Below are positions 1-7,642 of a stretch of DNA of 12,598 bases, piece by piece (position 1 is the stretch's first letter; every line of letters starts with the position of its first letter). This DNA is from Desulfobacterales bacterium HSG17. GTDB lineage: Bacteria; Desulfobacterota; Desulfobacteria; Desulfobacterales; Desulfococcaceae. The translations under genes were made by a program, and so were the position numbers. The DNA lies in NCBI GenBank assembly GCA_030377945.1, contig JAUCGD010000084.1, positions 1 to 12,598 on the forward strand, written 5' to 3'. The notes below the pieces were generated by a model. The model ran no database searches. It worked only from the letters and a program-made list of their open reading frames with translations, and was not told the DNA's origin.

Positions 1-13
1 TTTATTATTTATT

Positions 14-65
14 CAGCACCCTTTAGGGTGGTTTAGCTTGTAGCTGGGGGATTTATTCCCCAGCT
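14..65 (-). repeat. Two-hairpin palindromic intergenic repeat, left copy
   Basis: Read on the minus strand, this holds a first hairpin (AGCTGGGG pairing with CCCCAGCT, 8-nt loop), a linker, then a second hairpin (CACCCT, two-base loop, AGGGTG) and a terminal CTG. The linker region GCTACAAGCTAAACCA is identical over 16 nt to the repeat at 12472-12522, which lies in the opposite orientation. Stem sequences differ between copies while pairing is kept. This looks like a REP/MITE-like dispersed element. It could also help end transcription of the gene to the left. No ORF is involved. Confidence 0.75.
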
Positions 66-322
66 TTATGCAGGTATTTTATTTATTAGGAATTCCCTAA
101 CATACAGGAAAATGATTTGGTGATTTTTTTTTACAGGCAGATATTATTGCAGTTCTTTTAATACTTTTAGTCTGCCTGGGATACACTGAAAATTAAAAAT
201 TATAAAATTGACAAAGCCGCAGGCAGAAAAGCCAGCGGCTTTTTTATTGTATAGGAAATTGTATAGGAAAGTAGAAAAATGGGTTTGCAATCAAATGAAA
301 TAATAGTATATAAAATGATATT
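66..322. other. AT-rich intergenic stretch
   Basis: This stretch carries no convincing gene on either strand. It is very AT-rich, with a run of nine to ten T near 122-131 and long A/T tracts around 190-210 and 280-320. Its only clear structure is the terminator at 213-245. It probably represents the 3' flank of a gene to the left of the window followed by decayed mobile-element flank. Confidence 0.5.
213..245 (+). terminator. Rho-independent terminator of an upstream gene outside the window
   Basis: AAAGCCGC (213-220) pairs perfectly with GCGGCTTT (235-242). Inside, GGC and GCC can pair again around an AGAAAA loop with a single A-A mismatch. The stem runs straight into a T tract (240-245). 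The geometry is that of an intrinsic terminator reading left to right. No plus-strand gene lies between it and the window start, so it must serve a gene left of position 1. Confidence 0.8.
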
Positions 323-622
323 ATGGCTTCAATCTCAATAAAATCAGTATTTAATGAATTTTAGTATATTTTATTTGCTGAATTATCAGTTATATATTCT
401 GGAATCCATTGGGAGTCAATTACTGAGAATGTTGAGAAAATGCTAAATTACCGTAAACCTTCATGCGGTTATGCCGAGTATAATGGACAGTTCGCTGATA
501 AAAGTAATGCTGTTCCGGGTATACTGGCTATTGTCCATACATTCGGAGGGGATCTCAAATTTAACCCTCATGTTCATATGCTGATAACCGACAGGGATTC
601 CGGTGGTTTGCTAAAACCATAG
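323..622 (+). pseudogene. IS91-family transposase remnant (internally deleted)
   Basis: The last stretch is open from 365 to 622. It reads HWESITENVEKML (about 407-448), GYAEY, then LAIVHTFGGDLKFNPHVHML. These resemble, from memory of IS91/IS801-type HUH transposases, the N-terminal 'REnVekmL...Gy.ey.C' region and the 'vHTFgrdLkwNPHvHml' region that contains the metal-binding H-x-H motif (HVH). In intact proteins the two are separated by a zinc-finger stretch and over 100 residues; here they are about 20 codons apart, so the middle has been lost in frame. A leading piece at 323-364 (MASISIKSVFNEF, then stop) could be the original N-terminus interrupted by a stop. The catalytic tyrosine region is absent. 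An apparent 60-codon ORF starting at 440 is only the surviving piece and is not an independent gene. Confidence 0.7.
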
Positions 623-721
623 ATAATTAGAAAATACCAAAACTTTAAAGGTTTGTTAATCCTAAGTTTGCCAAAAGTTGTGCAAGTCAAAAAACTGTTT
701 TAACAAAAAGAACCGTACTCC

Positions 722-814
722 ATGACCGAAGGTGGATTAACAAGTGATAAACATTGGGATGATATACCTTTTTTTTATTCCCAAATAGATGAAATGAAAA
801 AAAAAGACCGATAG
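722..814 (+). pseudogene. Second IS91-family transposase scrap
   Basis: Thirty codons in the same frame as the preceding remnant read MTEGGLTSDKHWDDIPFFYS and then a lysine-rich tail. In IS91-type transposases the H-x-H motif is followed directly by 'l[VI]TEGGL...dg.W..vpffp', so this scrap is the next block of the same protein family. The first remnant ends in a diverged version of the same position (ITDRDSGGLLKP). The two pieces therefore either come from one element split by an insertion or from two overlapping copies. Too short to be functional. Confidence 0.55.
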
Positions 815-862
815 TGCGCCAATCATAATAGAGGTTGAAACTACAAATGATTTCATATATTG

Positions 863-871
863 TGCTATAGT
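863..871 (+). promoter_or_regulatory. Possible extended -10 promoter element for the sensor kinase
   Basis: TGC-TATAGT matches an extended -10 element (TGn plus five of six -10 bases). TTGAAA at 835-840 is present but too far upstream to be its -35; it would fit TATATT at 856-861 with a short 15-nt spacer instead. Either would give a leader of roughly 95-105 nt before the ATG at 973. Pattern only; AT-rich DNA produces such matches often. Confidence 0.3.
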
Positions 872-972
872 CATCCAAAGTCCTAAGCTGTTTAAAATAT
901 TAATAACGATTTTGCCATTTTCGACTTTTTACAAGACCGTTAAAACTTTATCAAGAGATTGCGAATTCATAT

Positions 973-3900
973 ATGTCACATAATTCATCGGAAGATATCG
1001 GAGCAAGCATTATTGAAAACTGCAGTCTTTTTTCAATTAGAAAAAGAGTTTCTTTTATAGTGATCATTATCATGTTTTTGCTGACGATGAAACCCGCCCT
1101 GGCTTCTCCCGAACAAATCAGGATTGCTTGTTCCAAAGATTTGGCCCCTTTTCATTTTTTAGATGATAGCGGAAAGCCTGCTGGAATCATAATTGATTTG
1201 TGGCTCCTCTGGTCTGAAAAAACCGGTATCAAAGTCCAATTTCAGACTTACGACTGGAATAAAACACTGACTATGGTCGGTTCTGGAGCAGCTGACGTTC
1301 ATGCCGGTCTGTTTTTCAATCAGGAACGAGATACATTTCTTGATTACGGATCGGAATTTATGAAAATGGACACGCATTACTTCCGGCATGTGACGATTCC
1401 TCATATAACAGAAATTGAAGATATTGTACCTTACCGTGTTGCCGTCATAGCAGGTGACTATGTGGAAAGTTATCTGAAAGAAAAGCTGCCTGATGTTAAT
1501 CTGGTTGCATTTGCCAACTATCAGGCTCTGATGGAAGCGTTAACGAAAGGTTCTTTGAAAGTTTTTGCCGCAGATACGCTGCCCGCATTGTTCTACCTGG
1601 AAAAGAACAAACTGCTCTCAGAATTTTCATTTATTTCCGGGAAGCCGTTGTATGAAAACAAACTGTTCTTTGCTGTCCAGGAAGGGAACTACGCATTGAT
1701 TAAGAAAATTAATTATGGGATGACGATCATCACAGATGAGGAAAGGCAAGCCATTAACCGACGTTGGATTTCGTCTGGTGATAGTGACAATGAAGCCATC
1801 ATTATAAGTATTGACCGTGCTTATGCACCGCTGACGTTTATCAATGCAATGGGGCGGCCTTCAGGACTGTTTGTCGATATGTGGCGCACCTGGGCTGATA
1901 ATTCCGGATACAAAATTCAATTTAGGGCAAGTAGCTGGTCAGAAACGCTCGAATCGCTGCGCGCGGGGGAATCGGATATACATTCAGGCCTCTCATACTC
2001 CCAGGAACGTTCTGAATGGATCGAGTTTTCCACCCAGGTCTATGAGGCGTATACTAAGATTTATCATCGAGCTGGAGAGCATCAACCGGTTAAAATAGAA
2101 GGCTACGATTTAGAAACAATTGGCACGTTGTTCGATTCTTATCAGGATAATGAATTCAGGAAAAATTATCCGAGCCTTACGATCCGCAGTTACAGCACCA
2201 ATCAGGAATTGGTCAACGCGCTGTTAAAAGGCGAGATTAATGCGATAGTACAGGAACAGATCACTATGGAGGCTGATCTTGAACGGCTGGGATTACAAGG
2301 AGAAATTGCCGAGCGCGTAGAACTACTATTTCCAAGCACCATCCATGCAGGTGTGAAAAAGGGAAATATCGAGCTTTTGAAACAAATTAATAAAGGATTT
2401 ACTGCCATTGGCCGGGAAACACTCTCTAACATTGAAAAACGTTGGATCCCCAACCCTGACAATCACTATTATACTTCTAAGGCCGTGACAATTGATCTCA
2501 GCCCTGATGAAGCGGAATGGCTTAAAAAGCATCCAGTTTTGCGTATTGCTCCTGATCCTGATTTTCAACCCATTGAATTCTTTGATGAGAAGGGACTATA
2601 CAAGGGGATGGTGGCCGATTTCATGAATCTGGTGGCTGATCGCCTGGGAGTTGGTTTGGAAGCGATACAAAAAGAGAACTGGCCACAGGCCATCGAAGCG
2701 CTTAGCAAGGGCGAGGCAGATTTTATCGGAGCTAATTTGCCGACAGATGAATTTCGCAGGAAATTCCTGTTTACTAAACCCTATTTTATTCTTCCTGATG
2801 CCATTATTACACACGCCGAAATTAAAGGAAAGATTCTCTTGAAGGAACTTGCCGGGACTGTTGATAATGTTCCTCCTGTCTCTGTGATGGTTCGTAAAGA
2901 CTCTGAAATATTAAAAAACCTGATCAACAAAGCATTGGCCACGATTACAGAAAAAGAATATCAAGCTATAAAACAGCGTTGGATACCCAACTTGTCAGCA
3001 ATAGAATCAAGTTTTAAAAAGCCTCTTGATTTGAATAAAAACGAACGAACCTTTCTTGCCGAACATCCTGTAATACGCGTTGCCATGGATCCGAATTGGG
3101 CTCCGGTGGAGTTTGCCGACGATAAAGGCCAATTCCACGGAATTTCCATGGATTATTTAACACAACTGAGTGAGCAGCTGAATGTTCAATTTGAGGTGGG
3201 CAAGGGATTTTCCTGGCAGGAAGCTGTTGACGCGGTGAATGAGGGTGAGCTTGATATATTTTCCTCGGTCGCACGTACGCCCGAACGAAAAAACCGATAC
3301 CATTTTACCACCCCTTACATGTCAATGCCCATAAATATTTTTGCGGGAGAAGACGTAACTTACATTGGAAACATAAATGCGCTATACGGAAAACAAGTAG
3401 CTGTGGTCGATGGATACGCCATCCATGAGTGGCTCCAGTCTCAACACCCTGAAATCAGATTGTTGACTGTAAAATCAGTTCCTGCTGCTCTCAAAATGTT
3501 GGCTGCCGGGCAAGTCTATGCATTTGTTGGAAATATTGTGACCACCAGTTATTACATCGGCAAACTCCGACTCAACCAGATCAAGGTTGTCGGCGAGACT
3601 TCTTACAAATATGATCAGTCCATGGCTGTCAGACAGGACTGGCCGGTTTTAACCGATATCCTCCAAAAAGCACTTGATGCCATTCCCCAGAGTGAACGAG
3701 ATACCATTTCCAACCGTTGGATCTCAATCAAGTATGAACACAGCATGGATTATTCCATCCTGTGGAAAATAGGGATACCCATATCCCTGGCCCTGATATT
3801 CCTTTTTTACTGGAACAGGCGCCTGGGCCTGGAAATATTAGAGCGCAAAAAAGCAGAACAGGAAATCCAACGATCCCGTGAGCATCTCGCCCAAATCATT

Positions 3901-6900
3901 GATTCCCTCCCTGACGCGACCCTGGTCATTGACAAACGAGGAGTTATCATTGCATGGAACAAAGCCATGGAAGATCTAACGGACATTACTCGTGAAAATA
4001 TGCTGGGTAAAGGTAATCATGAATACGCACTTCCGTTTTACAATGATCGCCGTCCGACACTAATCGACCTGGTCAGGAACTGGGACGAGACCAAAAAAAA
4101 TCAATACTTGAAACTGACAAAATACGACAACCGGCTGGAGGTGGAAACATTTGTTGCACACTTTGGTAAAAGCGGAATGCATCTTTCCGCCACTGCAAGG
4201 GTATTATTAGATGCGGATGGTGAAGAAATGGGTGCTATCGAATCTATTCGTGACATTTCGGAGCGAAAGAAGATGGATGAGGAATTAAAAAAAAGTCAGC
4301 AAATGACATCATTGCTTCACAGAATTTCAAATACCGTATCGACAACAATCGGTTTAGATGAATTATTTGGCAACATTCGTAAGATTTTAAGCGAGGCGAT
4401 TGACACCAAAAATTTCAGCATCTCATTAATTGATTTGGAAAAAGATCAACTTGTTATCAAGTTTTTAGTAGATGAAAATGACACTATTGATGATTACACA
4501 CCCCAGAGCAACATTTCCAAAGGTGAAATTACCGGTCTTACCTCTTATGTGATCCATACCGGTCAAATTCTATTTGCCACCAAACAGGATATTATTGCGG
4601 GGAACATACCATGCCAGGGTTCGCTCCCGGAAGTCTGGCTTGGAGTGCCATTAAAGGCTGAGGGAGAAGTGCTGGGGGTGATGTATATTCAGAGTTATAC
4701 AAATAGCCGTCAGTTCAGCCAGAAAGATGTTGATCTGATGGTTACAGTCTCAGATCAAACAGCTCTGGCCATAAAGAAGGTTTTAAATACTCAAGAGCTT
4801 AAAAATGCCAAACAAACCTTGGATATTGCTCTGGAAGCATCGAATACAGGAATTTGGAAAATGAATCCGAACACAGGTGAACCCCTGTATTATGGAGATC
4901 AATGGTTCAAACAAATTGGCTACAACCCCGATGATTTTACACCTGGACAAGATGTATTTAACTTATTGCTCCACCCGGATGACTCAGAAATTGTAAATCA
5001 AGCCCTTGGTGATCATTACTCGGGCCGAACAGATTTTTATCAAGCGGAATTTAGATTCAAAGCAAAAGATGGATCCTGGAAATGGATACAATCGAAGGGG
5101 CAGATAATAGGAAAGGATGATGAAGGGGCCGCAACACAAATGACAGGTGTTCATTTGGACATCACTGAACAAAAAAAAGCTGAGCAAGAACTTTTCCAGG
5201 CAAAAGAAGAAGCCGTAGCTTTATTGGCTGAAACGAAACAACGTAACACCGAACTTGAGATCATCAATCAAGTTGGGAAAGAACTAATCGAAGAGTTAGA
5301 CCTTAACAAAATGATTGTCCTGGCAAGTAAAACACTTAGTGAGGCTCTTAATGCGCATACGCTCTATATAGCATTGTATGATAAAGAGGCAAATAATATT
5401 TTCTTCCCCTATTACAAAGTCAAGGGGCGTGAGATTGAGCAGCCTCCGATAGCATTAACTGCGGGATTGACATCAAAAGTTCTCAAATCGAAACAGCCGC
5501 TTCACTGTAAAACTTTTCAAGAGCAGATCGACCAGGGTGTTGTCACAGTAACCGGCGAAACCGAGAGTTATATAGGCGTGCCGATTTTAGCAGGAAAATC
5601 AGCCATTGGCGTCCTGAGTGTTCAGCATCCCCAAGCACATTATTACACCAGCACCGATGTAAGATTGGTTAGTACCATTACCACGAGTTTAGGAAATACT
5701 ATTGAAAATGCCAGGCTATATGCAGAGGCCGAGTCAGCAAGAAAAACAGCGGAAGAGGCAACCAGAGCAAAAAGTGATTTCCTGGCCAATATGTCCCATG
5801 AAATCCGTACCCCGATGAATTCCGTACTCGGTTTTCTTGAACTGACTCTTGATGACTCGGCTCTGTCTGAATACCATAGAAAAAATCTCTCCACTGCTAA
5901 TAATTCCGCAAAATCTCTGCTTACCCTGATAAACGACATCCTGGATCTAAGCAAACTTGAAAGCGGTAAACTGGAACTGGAATTTTGCTCTTTTGATTTG
6001 CAGAGCTTGCTGCATGAGACCATACGTGTATTTGAAATGAACTCCCGAAAAGGCGGCCCTGAGTTGACCTGTAACATCCATCCTGATATTTCACAATATC
6101 TTATGGGAGATTCAGTTCGACTGAGGCAGATTATCATTAATCTTGTGGGAAATGCGGTTAAATTTACAGAAAAAGGGGAAATAAGTATAACTGCGGAACC
6201 CGGCGACGAAAATGATATGATCCATTTTGCCGTAAAAGATACAGGTATAGGAATCCCGGCTGACAGGGTGGATACTATTTTCGAGCCCTTTACCCAGGCT
6301 GAAGGCTCAACCGCCCGGAGATTTGGAGGAACAGGTCTGGGTACAACAATCTCAAGGCAGCTTACCGAACTCATGGGCGGTAAAATCCGGGCTGAAAGTC
6401 AGGAAGGGAAGGGCAGTATCTTTCATTTCACTGCACGAATGGAACCGACTGATATAATACCTGAAGAGCAGGTTGAAACCACTGTCCATAAGAATCGGCG
6501 CTGCTTCAAAATTCTGATGGCTGAAGATCTTGAGGAAAATATGACTCTGTCTGAAATCCGTCTGACACAGCAGGGGCACACCTTCACCAAAGCCTGGAAT
6601 GGCCGGGAGGCTGTTCAAATATTTCAACAGGGAGCAGTTGATATTATACTCATGGATGTTCATATGCCTGAACTGGGCGGTCTTGAAGCTGCAAGGCAGA
6701 TTCGAGATCTGGAAACCAGTTCCCAAAACAATATCCCCATTATTGCACTTACAGCAAGTGTTATGAAGGAAGAAAAGAATAAATGCCTGGAAGCTGGCAT
6801 GGATGCAGTAGTTGCCAAACCGGTCAATTTTGATGAACTCTTTGACATCATGGAAAAACTTATTCCTGGAGATGCGGGATTTATAAAACAGGAATCTGAA

Positions 6901-7563
6901 GTTAATCAGGAATCAGGCATTACCCCGAATCTCCTTCCGATCCCTGATAGTCGCTCCATGATTTACAGGCTCAAAGGTGTAGATACTGAAAAAGGTATTA
7001 AAACATGGCAGAATGAAGAGGTATATTTAAAGTCTTTGATTGGATTTTGCAGGAAGAACAAAAATACTGCAAATGAAATCTTCAAGCTTGTAAGTGAGGG
7101 AGACAGAGAAGGTGCATATCAGATTATCCACGCACTGAAAGGGGTGGCAGGCAATCTTTCTGTAACAGAAGTTTACCGTATTGCTGAAGAACTCAATGCT
7201 GCAATAATCGAAAAGAGACCTGAGGAACTGTTCCCAATTATCACTTATCTTGGAACTGAACTTGACACCGTTGTCAACTCTGTCCAATTGCTTGAACAGG
7301 AAAAGGAAATAAAGGAAGAAACAAAAGAAGAGTTGGACACGCCTGTTCTTAAAGAACTCTTTCGGGAGATGCTGGAATCTTTTGAAGAATATAATCCTAT
7401 GAAAGTTGAACCAATACTTGAAGAACTGAAACGCTACCTTTCACATAATCAGACTGACCCCATTATGCAGAATATAGAGAATTACGACTTTGACAGTGCA
7501 AGAGATGAAACTGTCAGGCTGGCTTCGACTTTGGGAATAGAATTTGAGAAATTAAACGTCTAA
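973..7563 (+). CDS. Giant hybrid sensor histidine kinase with four periplasmic solute-binding modules and C-terminal REC-Hpt
   Basis: Membrane sensor of a multistep phosphorelay, 2196 residues. A signal sequence (hydrophobic residues 27-45, ending in ALA-SP) precedes four tandem SBP_bac_3 modules at about 48-270, 276-495, 510-675 and 690-920. Each ends in an R-W-I motif (W265, W491, W670, W916). A single TM helix (929-947) leads into PAS (965-1100), GAF (1110-1270), a second PAS of the PAS_3 type (1279-1400) and a second GAF (1423-1583). HisKA follows with phospho-acceptor H1609 in SHEIRTPMN, then HATPase_c with N-box N1723/N1727, D1756 in DTGIGI, and FGGTGLG. The receiver has D1895 (LMDVHMP) and K1949. 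The Hpt has H2053 in IHALKGVAGNLS. All catalytic residues are present. Module 3 is about 60-70 residues short and seems to lack most of lobe 2. No clear Shine-Dalgarno precedes ATG 973 and the frame is open back to 907, so the start is uncertain. The ligand is unknown; the family usually binds amino acids or small polar solutes. No output domain or adjacent response regulator is visible. Confidence 0.93.
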   Translation: MSHNSSEDIGASIIENCSLFSIRKRVSFIVIIIMFLLTMKPALASPEQIRIACSKDLAPFHFLDDSGKPAGIIIDLWLLWSEKTGIKVQFQTYDWNKTLTMVGSGAADVHAGLFFNQERDTFLDYGSEFMKMDTHYFRHVTIPHITEIEDIVPYRVAVIAGDYVESYLKEKLPDVNLVAFANYQALMEALTKGSLKVFAADTLPALFYLEKNKLLSEFSFISGKPLYENKLFFAVQEGNYALIKKINYGMTIITDEERQAINRRWISSGDSDNEAIIISIDRAYAPLTFINAMGRPSGLFVDMWRTWADNSGYKIQFRASSWSETLESLRAGESDIHSGLSYSQERSEWIEFSTQVYEAYTKIYHRAGEHQPVKIEGYDLETIGTLFDSYQDNEFRKNYPSLTIRSYSTNQELVNALLKGEINAIVQEQITMEADLERLGLQGEIAERVELLFPSTIHAGVKKGNIELLKQINKGFTAIGRETLSNIEKRWIPNPDNHYYTSKAVTIDLSPDEAEWLKKHPVLRIAPDPDFQPIEFFDEKGLYKGMVADFMNLVADRLGVGLEAIQKENWPQAIEALSKGEADFIGANLPTDEFRRKFLFTKPYFILPDAIITHAEIKGKILLKELAGTVDNVPPVSVMVRKDSEILKNLINKALATITEKEYQAIKQRWIPNLSAIESSFKKPLDLNKNERTFLAEHPVIRVAMDPNWAPVEFADDKGQFHGISMDYLTQLSEQLNVQFEVGKGFSWQEAVDAVNEGELDIFSSVARTPERKNRYHFTTPYMSMPINIFAGEDVTYIGNINALYGKQVAVVDGYAIHEWLQSQHPEIRLLTVKSVPAALKMLAAGQVYAFVGNIVTTSYYIGKLRLNQIKVVGETSYKYDQSMAVRQDWPVLTDILQKALDAIPQSERDTISNRWISIKYEHSMDYSILWKIGIPISLALIFLFYWNRRLGLEILERKKAEQEIQRSREHLAQIIDSLPDATLVIDKRGVIIAWNKAMEDLTDITRENMLGKGNHEYALPFYNDRRPTLIDLVRNWDETKKNQYLKLTKYDNRLEVETFVAHFGKSGMHLSATARVLLDADGEEMGAIESIRDISERKKMDEELKKSQQMTSLLHRISNTVSTTIGLDELFGNIRKILSEAIDTKNFSISLIDLEKDQLVIKFLVDENDTIDDYTPQSNISKGEITGLTSYVIHTGQILFATKQDIIAGNIPCQGSLPEVWLGVPLKAEGEVLGVMYIQSYTNSRQFSQKDVDLMVTVSDQTALAIKKVLNTQELKNAKQTLDIALEASNTGIWKMNPNTGEPLYYGDQWFKQIGYNPDDFTPGQDVFNLLLHPDDSEIVNQALGDHYSGRTDFYQAEFRFKAKDGSWKWIQSKGQIIGKDDEGAATQMTGVHLDITEQKKAEQELFQAKEEAVALLAETKQRNTELEIINQVGKELIEELDLNKMIVLASKTLSEALNAHTLYIALYDKEANNIFFPYYKVKGREIEQPPIALTAGLTSKVLKSKQPLHCKTFQEQIDQGVVTVTGETESYIGVPILAGKSAIGVLSVQHPQAHYYTSTDVRLVSTITTSLGNTIENARLYAEAESARKTAEEATRAKSDFLANMSHEIRTPMNSVLGFLELTLDDSALSEYHRKNLSTANNSAKSLLTLINDILDLSKLESGKLELEFCSFDLQSLLHETIRVFEMNSRKGGPELTCNIHPDISQYLMGDSVRLRQIIINLVGNAVKFTEKGEISITAEPGDENDMIHFAVKDTGIGIPADRVDTIFEPFTQAEGSTARRFGGTGLGTTISRQLTELMGGKIRAESQEGKGSIFHFTARMEPTDIIPEEQVETTVHKNRRCFKILMAEDLEENMTLSEIRLTQQGHTFTKAWNGREAVQIFQQGAVDIILMDVHMPELGGLEAARQIRDLETSSQNNIPIIALTASVMKEEKNKCLEAGMDAVVAKPVNFDELFDIMEKLIPGDAGFIKQESEVNQESGITPNLLPIPDSRSMIYRLKGVDTEKGIKTWQNEEVYLKSLIGFCRKNKNTANEIFKLVSEGDREGAYQIIHALKGVAGNLSVTEVYRIAEELNAAIIEKRPEELFPIITYLGTELDTVVNSVQLLEQEKEIKEETKEELDTPVLKELFREMLESFEEYNPMKVEPILEELKRYLSHNQTDPIMQNIENYDFDSARDETVRLASTLGIEFEKLNV

Positions 7564-7586
7564 CAATATGGCAAAAACTTTTTTTA

Positions 7587-7614
7587 TTGTAAAAACTGCG
7601 GCTAAAGAAATAAT
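7587..7614 (+). promoter_or_regulatory. Possible internal promoter for the five-gene metabolic cluster
   Basis: TTGTAA (7587-7592, four of six -35 bases) and AATAAT (7609-7614, five of six -10 bases) are separated by 16 nt in the 79-nt gap between the kinase stop and the preferred start at 7643. Initiation near 7620 would leave a leader of about 20 nt containing the AAGGA ribosome-binding site. No terminator follows the kinase gene, so read-through from it is equally possible. Sequence match only. Confidence 0.3.
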
Positions 7615-7630
7615 CTTAAACCAACAAATA

Positions 7631-7635
7631 AAGGA
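7631..7635 (+). promoter_or_regulatory. Ribosome-binding site that fixes the GHMP gene start
   Basis: AAGGA lies 7 nt before ATG 7643. The upstream in-frame ATG at 7568 sits 4 nt after the kinase stop with no purine-rich site, and the 25 codons it would add (rich in K, I, F) show no family resemblance. The site therefore favours 7643. Confidence 0.6.
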
Positions 7636-7642
7636 ATTGCAG

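Noticed and set aside
687..878. Minus-strand 63-codon ORF in the upstream region
   Set aside because: It is opposite the second IS91 scrap in the other strand, has no recognisable domain, and starts without a ribosome-binding site.
2500..2990. Frameshift in the third solute-binding module of the kinase
   Set aside because: The frame remains open with family-like sequence on both sides and the flanking blocks stay in register, so the shortness is an in-frame loss and not a frameshift.
5643..6374. Long minus-strand open frame (243 codons) opposite the kinase core
   Set aside because: It lies wholly antisense to the conserved HisKA/HATPase region, is serine-rich with no recognisable domain, and the plus-strand reading contains all catalytic motifs. 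It is a shadow.
7568..7642. Longer N-terminus of the RFAP-synthase-like gene from ATG 7568
   Set aside because: No ribosome-binding site precedes it, it sits 4 nt after the kinase stop, and the 25 extra residues look unlike the protein; ATG 7643 has AAGGA at good distance.
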